Source: Pseudomonas sp. ACN8
GTDB taxonomy: Bacteria; Pseudomonadota; Gammaproteobacteria; Pseudomonadales; Pseudomonadaceae
DNA length: 64,000 bases
Assembly: GCF_002303925.1 (NCBI RefSeq)
Contig: NZ_MRCS01000031.1
Location: 1-64,000 of the forward strand
Direction: 5' to 3'
Part shown: positions 52,314 through 61,116 of the stretch, piece by piece
How the letters are laid out: each line of letters opens with the position of its first letter
Position numbering within the stretch: the first letter of the stretch is position 1
Program-made: the position numbers and the translations under genes
The notes under the pieces: model-generated
Told to the model about the DNA's origin: nothing
The model's database searches: none
The model's input: the letters and a program-made list of their open reading frames with translations, nothing else

Positions 52314-53450
52314 ATGTATATGCACGTATCGATACGCAAAATCCCCGCACGTCGCTTCACACTGCTGGTACTCCTCCTGGGGCTTGGCGTCTTACCCATA
52401 ACGTGGGCGCAACCGGAAACGGTCACTGACGCCGAACTGTATAAGCGCCCGGCACTGCAAAGCGAGCTGGCACCGCGCTCGCTGATGCTCAGCGTGGCCC
52501 GTGCTGGCACGAACCTTGTGGCGGTGGGTGAGCGCGGCTTCATCCTGCGCTCGCAGGACAATGGTCAGTCCTGGAAACAGATCCCGTCGCCTGTGAGCGT
52601 GACCCTCACCCAAGTGACCTTTGCAACACCGACCCAAGGCTGGGCGGTAGGCCATGCCGGGGTGATCCTGCACAGTAAGGACGGCGGCCTGACCTGGGTG
52701 TCTCAACTCGATGGCACACAAGCTGCACAACTGGCATTGGATGCCGCGAGCCAGACGCTGACCGAACACACCAGCGACGACAATCAGCAGCGTGTCGACG
52801 AGGCCCGACGGTTGCAGGAAGACGGCCCGGATAAACCCTTCCTAGCTGTGCACTTCTTCGATGAAAAGCACGGTCTAGTCGTGGGCGCCTACGGCCTGGC
52901 CTTTGAGACCCTGGATGGCGGCCAGCATTGGCAGTCCATTAGCGAGCGTCTGGACAACCCTTCAGCGCTGCACCTCTACGGCATTCTTGACCTGCAAGGC
53001 ACCCTGTTCATTGCCGCCGAGCAAGGTCTGCTGCTGCGTTCGACCGACCGGGGCCAGCACTTTCGCAGCGTCGAGATCCCGGCCAACGGCACTCTGTTCG
53101 GCTTGCTGGCCAGCCCCCGCAACCATCTGCTTGCTTTCGGTTTGCGGGGCAAGATCTACCGCTCCGAAGACCAGGGAGACAGTTGGCAAACAGTCGCCAA
53201 CAATCAACCGGTAACCCTCACCGCCGGGCTCGTTCTCCGCGACGGCAGCCTGTTGCTGGTGGACGAAACCGGGCGGGTGCTGAGCAGCCAGGATGATGGT
53301 CGGACCTTCACCGTTTCACCTCAGGGGCAGACCACAGCCCTGACCGGGCTGGCCCAGGCTGGCGACGGACGCATCGTGGTCTCAGGTGCCCGCGGGCTCA
53401 GCCAGTTCTTTATCAGTGACAGTCAACGGAGCAGCCCTCGTGAACAGTAA
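52314..53450 (+). CDS. YCF48-like (BNR-repeat) beta-propeller protein
   Basis: A 378-residue secreted protein. A hydrophobic N-terminal segment (FTLLVLLLGLGVLPITWA) is followed by BNR/Asp-box repeats (SQDNGQSWKQIPS, SKDGGLTWVSQ, TLDGGQHWQSI, SEDQGDSWQTV, SQDDGRTFTV), a propeller of the photosystem II stability factor (YCF48) family. In bacteria this family is regularly encoded next to RND exporters of the next gene's kind. The ATG at 52314 follows GAGG; the ORF overlaps the upstream gene if extended. Confidence 0.85.
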   Translation: MYMHVSIRKIPARRFTLLVLLLGLGVLPITWAQPETVTDAELYKRPALQSELAPRSLMLSVARAGTNLVAVGERGFILRSQDNGQSWKQIPSPVSVTLTQVTFATPTQGWAVGHAGVILHSKDGGLTWVSQLDGTQAAQLALDAASQTLTEHTSDDNQQRVDEARRLQEDGPDKPFLAVHFFDEKHGLVVGAYGLAFETLDGGQHWQSISERLDNPSALHLYGILDLQGTLFIAAEQGLLLRSTDRGQHFRSVEIPANGTLFGLLASPRNHLLAFGLRGKIYRSEDQGDSWQTVANNQPVTLTAGLVLRDGSLLLVDETGRVLSSQDDGRTFTVSPQGQTTALTGLAQAGDGRIVVSGARGLSQFFISDSQRSSPREQ

Positions 53451-55863
53451 AGTTATGGACCCTCACAGCTGTCCGGCCCCGGCACTGGTCATGTTCGACA
53501 AAAACTCCGGTAGCCTGGTGGAGCGCTTGCTGTTCAACCACCGCGGCTTGGTCGTGGCGCTGTGTCTGCTGATCAGCGCCCTGCTGGGTTATCAGTCAAC
53601 GAACCTGCACCTGAGCGCTGCGTTCGAGAAAATGATCCCGGTCGGGCACCCCTACATCGAAAACTACTTCAAATACCGCGGTCAGCTCGGCGAAGGGGGC
53701 AACACTCTGCGCATCGCCCTGGAGGCCAAGCAGGGCACGATTTATGACGCCGACTACCTCAACACCTTGAAGCAGATTAATGACGAGTTGTTCCTCCTCG
53801 ACGGTGTGGATCGGTCGTACATGAAATCCCTGTGGACCCCAGCCACACGCTGGATTGGCGTGACCGAAGAAGGCTTCGACGGCGGCCCGGTGATCCCCGA
53901 TGCCTATGACGGTTCGGCTAACAGCATCGATCAGGTGCGTCAGAACGTCGAACGCTCCGGCGAGATCGGGCGCCTGGTCTCGGCGAACCTGCGCTCCAGC
54001 GTGATCCTCCTGCCATTGCAGGACACCAGCGCTCAGGGCACCACGCCCTTGGACTACCACGGGCTGTCCAAGCATCTGGAGCAGATTCGCCAGCGCTACG
54101 AAAACGATCGCTACTCGATCGCCATCACCGGCTTCGCCAAAGTGGTCGGCGATCTGATGGATGGGCTGTTACTGATGCAAGTGTTCTTCGCCGGCACCCT
54201 GCTGATCTGCGCCATCGTCCTGCTGTGGTACACCCGCTGCTTGCGCAGCACTTTGCTGGTGCTGTCCTGTTCGATGATCGCGGTGATTTGGTTGCTGGGT
54301 CTGCTACCGACACTGGGTTATCAGCTGGATCCCTATTCGATCCTGGTGCCCTTTCTGGTGTTCGCCATCGGCCTTAGCCACGGCGCGCAGAAGATGAACG
54401 GCATCATGCAGGACATCGGGCGTGGTGCCGACAAGCTGATCGCGGCGCGTTTCACCTTTCGCCGCCTGTTCCTCACCGGGATAATGGCGCTGATGGCGGA
54501 TGCGGTCGGTTTCGCGGTGCTAATGATCATCAATATCCCGGTAATCCAGGACCTGGCGATTACCGCGACCATCGGCGTCATGGTGCTGATCCTGACCAAC
54601 CTGGTGCTGCTGCCGATCTTGCTGTCCTACACTGGCGTCAGCCAGCGCGCGGCGCAACGCGAGGCCCAGGCCGAACGCCTGGCCCTGGATGACCTGCAGC
54701 ATCGCCGCCATCCGCTCTGGTCGTTTCTCGATCGTTTCACCGAGCTGAAATGGGCCCGTCTGGCGATAGTCGTGGCGGCCGTGCTCGGTGTGGCGGGCTT
54801 TGCCATCAGCCTGCACGTCAAGGTTGGCGACCTGAACCCCGGGGCCCCGGAACTGCGTGCCGACTCACGCTATAACCGGGACAACGGTTTCATGGTCGGG
54901 AACTACGCGGCCAGTAGCGACAAGTACGTGGTCATGGTCAAGACTCCGCCTTTCTACTGCGCCAACTACAACACCCTGGTGACCGTCGATGCGCTGGAGG
55001 CTCGCTTGCAACAGCTGCCGGGCGTGGTGTCCACCAGCTCCCTGGCCGCACTGAGCAAACAGGCCGCTGCCGGCATGAACGAAGGCAGTCTGCGCTGGTA
55101 TGAAATTCCGAGGAACCAGGGCCTGCTCAACGCCATCATCACCCGCGCACCACGGGAACTGTTCAACCAGAACTGCGACCTGCTGACGGTCAACGTGTTC
55201 CTCAGCGACCACAAGGCCGACACCCTGACTCGGGTGGCGAATACCGTCGAGGCATTCGCTGCGCAACACAACACCGCAGAGTTGCAATTCATGTCCGCGG
55301 CGGGCAATGCCGGCATCGAGGCGGCTACCAACATCGTCGTCAAGCGCGCCAATCTGCAGATGTTGCTGGTGGTGTACCTTGCTGTGATCGCGCTGTGCTA
55401 CATCACCTTCCGTTCCTGGCGCGCGGTGGTGTGTACCGTACTGCCACTGATGCTCACGTCGATACTCTGCGAAGCACTGATGGTCGGCCTGGATATCGGA
55501 CTGAAAGTTGCCACACTGCCGGTGATCGCACTGGGCGTCGGTATCGGCGTGGATTACTCGCTGTACATTCTCAGTATTACTCTGGCTAACCTGAGGCAAG
55601 GCGCAACCCTGTCCAACGCCTACTACACAGCGCTGCTGTCAACCGGCAAGGTGGTTGTGCTGACCGGCGTAACCCTGGGTGTAGCCGTAGCGACCTGGGT
55701 GTTGTCCCCCATCAAGTTCCAGGCAGACATGGGCATTCTGCTGGCCTTCATGTTCATCTGGAACATGCTTGGCGCGCTCATTTTGACGCCTGCACTTGCC
55801 AGGCTTCTATTGCCTGAATCTATTTCTCTCTTGAAAACCAGCGACGAGGTGATATTGCCATGA
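53440..55863 (+). CDS. RND/MMPL-family transporter
   Basis: A 807-residue inner-membrane RND protein with the usual two halves: one helix, large periplasmic domain, then a block of five to six helices with the proton-relay-like segments (LGYQLDPYSILVPFLVFAIG and VATLPVIALGVGIGVDYSLY). It resembles hopanoid/MMPL-like lipid exporters rather than multidrug pumps. A GTG at 53440 with GGAG overlaps the YCF48 gene by 11 bp. It probably moves a hydrophobic ligand between membranes with the DUF1302/DUF1329 proteins. Confidence 0.9.
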   Translation: MNSKVMDPHSCPAPALVMFDKNSGSLVERLLFNHRGLVVALCLLISALLGYQSTNLHLSAAFEKMIPVGHPYIENYFKYRGQLGEGGNTLRIALEAKQGTIYDADYLNTLKQINDELFLLDGVDRSYMKSLWTPATRWIGVTEEGFDGGPVIPDAYDGSANSIDQVRQNVERSGEIGRLVSANLRSSVILLPLQDTSAQGTTPLDYHGLSKHLEQIRQRYENDRYSIAITGFAKVVGDLMDGLLLMQVFFAGTLLICAIVLLWYTRCLRSTLLVLSCSMIAVIWLLGLLPTLGYQLDPYSILVPFLVFAIGLSHGAQKMNGIMQDIGRGADKLIAARFTFRRLFLTGIMALMADAVGFAVLMIINIPVIQDLAITATIGVMVLILTNLVLLPILLSYTGVSQRAAQREAQAERLALDDLQHRRHPLWSFLDRFTELKWARLAIVVAAVLGVAGFAISLHVKVGDLNPGAPELRADSRYNRDNGFMVGNYAASSDKYVVMVKTPPFYCANYNTLVTVDALEARLQQLPGVVSTSSLAALSKQAAAGMNEGSLRWYEIPRNQGLLNAIITRAPRELFNQNCDLLTVNVFLSDHKADTLTRVANTVEAFAAQHNTAELQFMSAAGNAGIEAATNIVVKRANLQMLLVVYLAVIALCYITFRSWRAVVCTVLPLMLTSILCEALMVGLDIGLKVATLPVIALGVGIGVDYSLYILSITLANLRQGATLSNAYYTALLSTGKVVVLTGVTLGVAVATWVLSPIKFQADMGILLAFMFIWNMLGALILTPALARLLLPESISLLKTSDEVILP

Positions 55864-56378
55864 GCCATTCTGTGACTATTAATCATTGCAAGGCAATTTT
55901 GGGCGAGTCACTTTTGGCCTGTCTCGCCGCTACCATCTGTGCGTTGGTGATCGACGTACCGGTCTCGGCCATGTTCATCGGTTGGATTGCTTTCTTTACC
56001 CGCGGCATCACCGTGCGCGACGGGGCAATCAACCTGGTCTGCGTCCTCATCGGGCTGGTCATCGGCATCGCAGCTGGATCTGCCAGCGCGATGCTGGCGC
56101 CCTATCTGGGCGCTTTCACCATCACCCCGGTAGCACTGAGCGTGACGCTGGTGGTGTTGTCTTTGCGACTGCTGCCCGTGATCAACAACTTGCTGGGCCT
56201 ATTCCTAGGGGTGGTCTGTTACTTCGCCTCTCATCTCCCTGCGACGCTCGACACCTTTGTCGAGTTGTCCATAGCATCGGCGCTGGGCGTTATCGCTGGA
56301 CTGTTGGCCAGTCTGGTTCAGAAACGCTGGAGTGAAGCAAAAAGTCAGACCGCAGACGTCTCGATCACTCTCCCTTGA
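55860..56378 (+). CDS. DUF1097-type membrane protein
   Basis: A 172-residue protein with about five to six hydrophobic helices (LLACLAATICALVIDVPVSA, MFIGWIAFFTRG, LVCVLIGLVIGIAAGSASAM, LLGLFLGVVCYFASHLP). The ATG overlaps the stop of the RND gene (ATGA). It completes the envelope operon, and its role is unknown. Confidence 0.75.
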   Translation: MSHSVTINHCKAILGESLLACLAATICALVIDVPVSAMFIGWIAFFTRGITVRDGAINLVCVLIGLVIGIAAGSASAMLAPYLGAFTITPVALSVTLVVLSLRLLPVINNLLGLFLGVVCYFASHLPATLDTFVELSIASALGVIAGLLASLVQKRWSEAKSQTADVSITLP

Positions 56379-56447
56379 GCAAACACAACAGGCTTTAGGC
56401 AAAGACGCAAAGACCTCCTTAGTCAAAGGCCACAAGCCTTAGACCTT

Positions 56448-56473
56448 GCCGCCACTTGTTGGCGGTTTTTTTT
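56448..56473 (+). terminator. Terminator of the envelope operon
   Basis: The stem CCGCCA/TGGCGG with a 5-base loop is followed by eight T. Confidence 0.75.
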
Positions 56474-56549
56474 ATGTCGTACACAGCCTGGTTTCAATGG
56501 CCAGCTGCTCTGGTCCGAAGCGTCGCGTACCCATTATGGAGAACAACAT

Positions 56550-58475
56550 TTGAGAACGACTCGATTCCAACGAAGGCAGCTTTCAATCGGTACCCTTTTG
56601 GCAGTGGGCTTCAGTTTACTTTGTGGCTTGACCGTGTTGCTGGCAGGTACCGCGGTCTTCAGCCTGCATTCGGTATTGACCGGTGAAACAACGCTGGCGG
56701 CGTTCACGAGTACGCGAGCGGGCATCCTCAAGGCGCGGGTTGCCGAAAAGGTCTATCAGATCGGCGGACAGTCGACTGCCCAAGAAGTGGTACTCGCTAC
56801 CATGCAAGAAGTTCAGGGCTCTCTCGATCTGTCTCTGGATGGCTCACAGCGTCTCGCACTGGCAAGTCAGGATTATCTGGCGCAGTTCGAAACGCTGGCG
56901 AACACCAGACGTCGAGCCAGTGATACGCGAATGAGGATGGGCACCCAGGCCGAAGCAGTGCGGAACGAATTCGAGGTAGTCGAACAGGACCTCATCGAAG
57001 CGCTATCGGCAGCATTGTCCGACGGGACGGCCAGCGATAGAGCCATTGGTCTGGCCGACAGCGCAATCGCGCTTACGCGCAAGTTGATGGCGGTGCGAAC
57101 TAGCGAGTGGTTGTTTAGCCTGCAGCCTGGCAAGGAGCACTATGATCAATGGATGCTGCTGGTGAGCGACCTGAACTCCTCGGCCCAGGCCCTGGCCGGT
57201 GGTGCCGCCGAGCAGCAGCGAGCAGCGTTGGAATCCGCGATCCAGGCACTCGCGCAATACCGGCAGGCGTTTGACGAGTTTCGCGCCAGTACGGTCTTGA
57301 ATATGGAAGCAGAGTTGGCGATGGATACTATTGCCCAGCAGATGCTGAATGAGTCCGATGCATTACAGCAAGGCATTGTTGCCAGTCAGCAGCGCTCGAA
57401 TCAACGGGCTTACTATGCGTTGCTCGGCATGACACTGGTTTCCATATTGCTGAGCGTGATTGCCGCATTGGTCATCCGCCGACAGATCGTCGCCCCTTTG
57501 CGATACACAGCCAGCATGGTGAGCCAGGTCGCCCTTGGGCAATTGAACATGGATGTGCGGCACAATCGCAAAGATGAATTGGGCCAGGTCATGCAGGCCA
57601 TGCAGCAGATGACCGCAAACCTGCACGGTATCGTCCGCAAGATTGAGAGCGGAACTCGGCAGGTCAATCTTGCTACCGGTAATCTGACACGTATCACTGA
57701 TGAAACTTCGGAACGTGTGCAAGCCCAATCGCTAGAAACTGATAAGACCTTGACGGCGATGCTGCAAATGAATACCACGCTGGGAGAAGTCGCAAGAAGC
57801 ACCGATCTGACATTGCAGGCGGCACGCTCGGCCAAAGATGGTTCGGCTGCGGGAAGCCGCGATGTTCTGGCAGTGGTACAGCAAATCCAGCAATTATCCG
57901 CCCAGATGGACGATGCGAGTATTGGCATGCAGAGTCTTGATGAACAAAGCATAGGGATCAGCCGGGTTTTGGATGTGATCCGTGGATTGGCTGATCAGAC
58001 TAATATGTTAGCGTTGAATGCCGCGATCGAGGCTGCAAGGGCAGGCGAGCAGGGTAGGGGATTTTCCGTTGTGGCGGATGAGGTGCGCAATCTCGCCAGC
58101 CGCACCCAGGTATCCGCTGACGAAATCGGTGACATGATCGCGGCCCTGCAGCACGAGACCAAAGAGGCGGTCAGCAAGATTGGCCGAGCGAGAGAGCAGT
58201 CGGTTCATGCTCAGGCGTTGTCCAGCCAGGCGAGTGCTGCCTTGAGCCGTGTGGCCGAGGATGTGGCGACTATGCACGAGATGAACCAGAAGATCGCTGC
58301 CGCCACCGAACAGCAATGTCAGGTTGCGGAGGACGTAAGCCGTAGCATGGTCAATGTGCGTGATACCACGGAACAGAACCACTCCTGCAATCAACAACTG
58401 AGAGCCGCAAGTAGTGATCTGACGCGGCTGGGACAAGAGTTGCAACTCATCCTCAACTATTTCAACCTGACTTGA
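56550..58475 (+). CDS. Methyl-accepting chemotaxis protein
   Basis: A 641-residue chemoreceptor. The first membrane helix is about 15-37, a ~250-residue helical periplasmic region follows, the second helix is about 288-308 (LLGMTLVSILLSVIAALVI), then HAMP and the signalling domain with tip DQTNMLALNAAIEAARAGEQ at about 482-501. The start codon is TTG (56550), with GGAG upstream. The larger periplasmic domain distinguishes it from the receptor at 4354-5973. It stands between the envelope operon and the GntR gene and may sense the aromatic handled here. Confidence 0.92.
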   Translation: MRTTRFQRRQLSIGTLLAVGFSLLCGLTVLLAGTAVFSLHSVLTGETTLAAFTSTRAGILKARVAEKVYQIGGQSTAQEVVLATMQEVQGSLDLSLDGSQRLALASQDYLAQFETLANTRRRASDTRMRMGTQAEAVRNEFEVVEQDLIEALSAALSDGTASDRAIGLADSAIALTRKLMAVRTSEWLFSLQPGKEHYDQWMLLVSDLNSSAQALAGGAAEQQRAALESAIQALAQYRQAFDEFRASTVLNMEAELAMDTIAQQMLNESDALQQGIVASQQRSNQRAYYALLGMTLVSILLSVIAALVIRRQIVAPLRYTASMVSQVALGQLNMDVRHNRKDELGQVMQAMQQMTANLHGIVRKIESGTRQVNLATGNLTRITDETSERVQAQSLETDKTLTAMLQMNTTLGEVARSTDLTLQAARSAKDGSAAGSRDVLAVVQQIQQLSAQMDDASIGMQSLDEQSIGISRVLDVIRGLADQTNMLALNAAIEAARAGEQGRGFSVVADEVRNLASRTQVSADEIGDMIAALQHETKEAVSKIGRAREQSVHAQALSSQASAALSRVAEDVATMHEMNQKIAAATEQQCQVAEDVSRSMVNVRDTTEQNHSCNQQLRAASSDLTRLGQELQLILNYFNLT

Positions 58476-58510
58476 GACAGGTGCGGAGGTGGCGAATACC
58501 TTTTTGCTAA

Positions 58511-58555
58511 ATTGCACAAATGTATTTTTGCGCATAAAATATAGATTAATGCAAT
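58511..58555 (+). promoter_or_regulatory. Candidate operator upstream of the GntR gene
   Basis: TTTTTGCGCATAAAATATAGATT at 58525-58547 matches 48568-48590 (TTTTTGTGCATAAAATAAATCT) at most positions. It lies immediately upstream of the regulator start, as an autoregulatory site would. Confidence 0.4.
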
Positions 58556-58573
58556 ATTTGAGCGGAAAATTCC

Positions 58574-59260
58574 ATGCTGAATACACACGGCGGATCGCTG
58601 ATTGATGTGGCGTTGCAGCAGATGAAAAAGTCGATCATCTGCTGTGAACTCGCGCCAGGGGAAAAACTCAAGGTGGCCGAGCTGTCCAAGTCATATGGGT
58701 TGAGCAGTTCACCCATTCGCGAGGCACTTAACCGACTGGCCCAGGAAGGCGTCGTCGAAGCCAGCGAGAACAAGGGTTTTCGGGTCACGGGATTGTCGGT
58801 GCACGACTTTCGCGAGATCAGCCGTCTGCGTTGCTTGCTGGAAAGCGAAGCGCTAGCCGATGCGATCAAGTACGGCGACGATGCGTGGGAGGCGAACGTT
58901 CTGGGAGCCTTCCATCGGTTGGGTCTGGTCGAAAAAAAGCTGGGTAAGGTGGCTGTCGTTCTTGACGATGACTGGGCACAGCGGCACAAGGCTTTCCACT
59001 TTGCACTATTTTCCGCCTGCCCATCTGCGCTGTTGCTGCGCATGATCGACTCGTTGTTCGATCGCGCCGAGCGTTATCGTCGATTTTCTGCATTGCACCG
59101 TACCGGGGAGCGGCGTAAGGGTGACGAACACAAACAGTTGATGGAGGCAGCGCTGGTCCGCGATTCAGAGAAAGCGGTCGACCTGCTCAAACGCCATATC
59201 ACCGGCACCTTGGACCGGGTAACCGAGGTAATTCACAAGGAGTATTCGGCGCTGCAATAG
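58574..59260 (+). CDS. GntR-family (FadR/FCD type) transcriptional regulator
   Basis: A 228-residue regulator with an N-terminal winged helix (YGLSSSPIREALNRLAQEGV, VEASENKGFRVTG) and a C-terminal FCD helical domain with metal-site residues in DDDWAQRHKAFHFALFSACP and HKQLMEAALVRD. FCD proteins respond to small organic acids. It converges with the minus-strand catabolic operon, and a matching upstream sequence ties it to the HbpS-like promoter. Confidence 0.9.
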   Translation: MLNTHGGSLIDVALQQMKKSIICCELAPGEKLKVAELSKSYGLSSSPIREALNRLAQEGVVEASENKGFRVTGLSVHDFREISRLRCLLESEALADAIKYGDDAWEANVLGAFHRLGLVEKKLGKVAVVLDDDWAQRHKAFHFALFSACPSALLLRMIDSLFDRAERYRRFSALHRTGERRKGDEHKQLMEAALVRDSEKAVDLLKRHITGTLDRVTEVIHKEYSALQ

Positions 59261-59418
59261 GTCGAACGAAGGCTGGGTTAATGTGGTTCCAGGGCAAGTA
59301 GCCTGCCTACCGCGGGTAGCTGCGGGCAGGAACCTGGTGACACCGAGGGGAAGGGATCGCCATTACCTTGTGAGTAATGGCGAATATCGCAGGCGACCGC
59401 AAGGCTGCTTTGGGTGGA

Positions 59419-59459
59419 TAAAAAAACTCAACGTGCAGTCAAAGAACGCCAACACGTTG
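59419..59459 (-). terminator. Terminator of the minus-strand aromatic operon
   Basis: CAACGTG (59429) pairs with CACGTTG (59453). On the minus strand the hairpin is followed by AGTTTTTT. Confidence 0.55.
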
Positions 59460-59468
59460 CCTCAACGC

Positions 59469-61037
59469 TCAACTGGCCAGTGACGCCAGGCAGCGCTCAA
59501 AAAGGGCCAACGCCTCTTCGGTCGTACAGGCCCCACCGAACACGTAATGGTCGGGGCGTACGATAACAATTTTACAGTTCCGCTCATGCATCCACTGTTC
59601 CAGTATGCCGTCCAGTTCATGGTATTGATCCGGATCAGCACTCTGCGTCGGGTGTTCGGCCGTCAGACGCACCACCTCGAGCTGCAGTTGGCTACCCTCC
59701 AGACGCAGATGAAGTTGTTCGAGCAGCGGATGGGAATCGACATCCGAGGCGATCACAATGCGCAAGCTTTGCCCAGTGAAGCTATCCAGCAGTCCTTTCA
59801 CGCCATTGCGATCGACGACCATCGGTTGCGGGAACAATTCACCCGCTGGCGATCGATCGTCGATCAGGCCGTTCTTGAGACCGGGGATCAAAGACTGGCG
59901 AATGGTGCCCCCAGGAGCGCTGTTCATACTCCGCATCAAACTCTCATCGCGCTCGGCGGCCTTGCCGGGATCGCGTTCGCAGATGATCAAGCCAAACTCC
60001 TTGGCCACTTTGGTCGTCTGGCGTACGTGCGCCGCGCGCTCCTGCTGATAGGTGTCGAGCAGCCCAGGGCTGGCGATGCCACGCTGAACCAACGCCAGTT
60101 TCCAGATGAGACCCATGGCATCACGAATACCCTGGCACATGCCTTGAGCAAGAAACGGAGGGGTCATGTGCGCGGCATCTCCAAGAAAGAAGATTCGCTC
60201 ACTGCGCCATTTCTCGAGAATCAACGCGTGAAAACGGTAGGTCGACGCACGCCAGATGTCGTAGTCATCGACGTCCAGCCATCGGGAGATCAGGTGCCTG
60301 ATTGATTCTGGCTTGGCAATTTCGCCGGGTGTTTCATCGGGGTTGATCATGAACTCCCAGCGGCGATGGCGGCCAGGCCCAACAACGTAAGTGCTAGGCC
60401 GCTCGACTTCGCAATACTGGACGTTGGTGGTCGGCAGCGATTCGCCGGCACCCTCCTTGAGCATCACATCGACCACCAGCCAGGGTTCGTCGAACTCCAA
60501 GTCCTCCATTCGCAGTTTTAACTGCGCGCGAATAGGGCTGGTTCCACCGTCGCAGGCTAGCACATAGCCAGCGCTGACAACCCGGAACTCGCCGCTGCGG
60601 TTGCGCACTTGCACCTGTGCCAGGTTGTCCTGCATCTCAACTGCCAGGACTTCAGTGCCAAGTTCAACCGTTACGTGCGTGAATGATGCGATATTAGCTC
60701 GCAACTGGCGCTCAACCGGCGGCTGTGAAAATACATAATTGGGGGCCCAGCCCAGTACATAGGGTGGTTTTGCCGCATCAATGCGTTTGATGAGGCGCGA
60801 CTGAGTCGTCAGATAGTGCGAGGCCCGGTAGGGCATGACATGCGGTGCAATTGCATCAGCAAGGCCTATGTTATCGAAGGCTCGCATCACCTCGTGGTCA
60901 AATCCCATGGCGCGAGGGTTCTCATAAACGCTTTCGGTTTTTTCCACCGCTAGCGTTTTCAAACCCCACAGACCGGCGAGGTTTGCTGCCATGGCCCCTA
61001 CGGGGCCCATACCCACTATGATCAGATCGTAGTCCAT
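59469..61037 (-). CDS. FAD-dependent aromatic hydroxylase (MhpA-like)
   Basis: A 522-residue class A flavin monooxygenase. The FAD fingerprint GMGPVG (9-14) opens the protein. LACDGGTSPIRAQLKLRMED and the second FAD motif FLGDAAHMTPPFLAQGMCQG, followed by IRDAMGLIWKLALVQRG, are as in 3-(3-hydroxyphenyl)propionate hydroxylase and pentachlorophenol-type hydroxylases. The C-terminal thioredoxin-like domain (about 390-522) is also typical. It would add an ortho hydroxyl to a phenol using NAD(P)H and O2. The start at 61037 has GGAG 6 bp upstream; earlier ATGs at 61043 and 61049 are less likely. It is last in the minus-strand operon. Confidence 0.9.
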   Translation of the reverse strand: MDYDLIIVGMGPVGAMAANLAGLWGLKTLAVEKTESVYENPRAMGFDHEVMRAFDNIGLADAIAPHVMPYRASHYLTTQSRLIKRIDAAKPPYVLGWAPNYVFSQPPVERQLRANIASFTHVTVELGTEVLAVEMQDNLAQVQVRNRSGEFRVVSAGYVLACDGGTSPIRAQLKLRMEDLEFDEPWLVVDVMLKEGAGESLPTTNVQYCEVERPSTYVVGPGRHRRWEFMINPDETPGEIAKPESIRHLISRWLDVDDYDIWRASTYRFHALILEKWRSERIFFLGDAAHMTPPFLAQGMCQGIRDAMGLIWKLALVQRGIASPGLLDTYQQERAAHVRQTTKVAKEFGLIICERDPGKAAERDESLMRSMNSAPGGTIRQSLIPGLKNGLIDDRSPAGELFPQPMVVDRNGVKGLLDSFTGQSLRIVIASDVDSHPLLEQLHLRLEGSQLQLEVVRLTAEHPTQSADPDQYHELDGILEQWMHERNCKIVIVRPDHYVFGGACTTEEALALFERCLASLAS

Positions 61038-61116
61038 AGCCATCTCCATCTTGTTGTGGTAGCGCCCCGCGGCATGGCATGGGGCGCGGATATTCGACTT
61101 GTGCTCGGCTGGGCGC

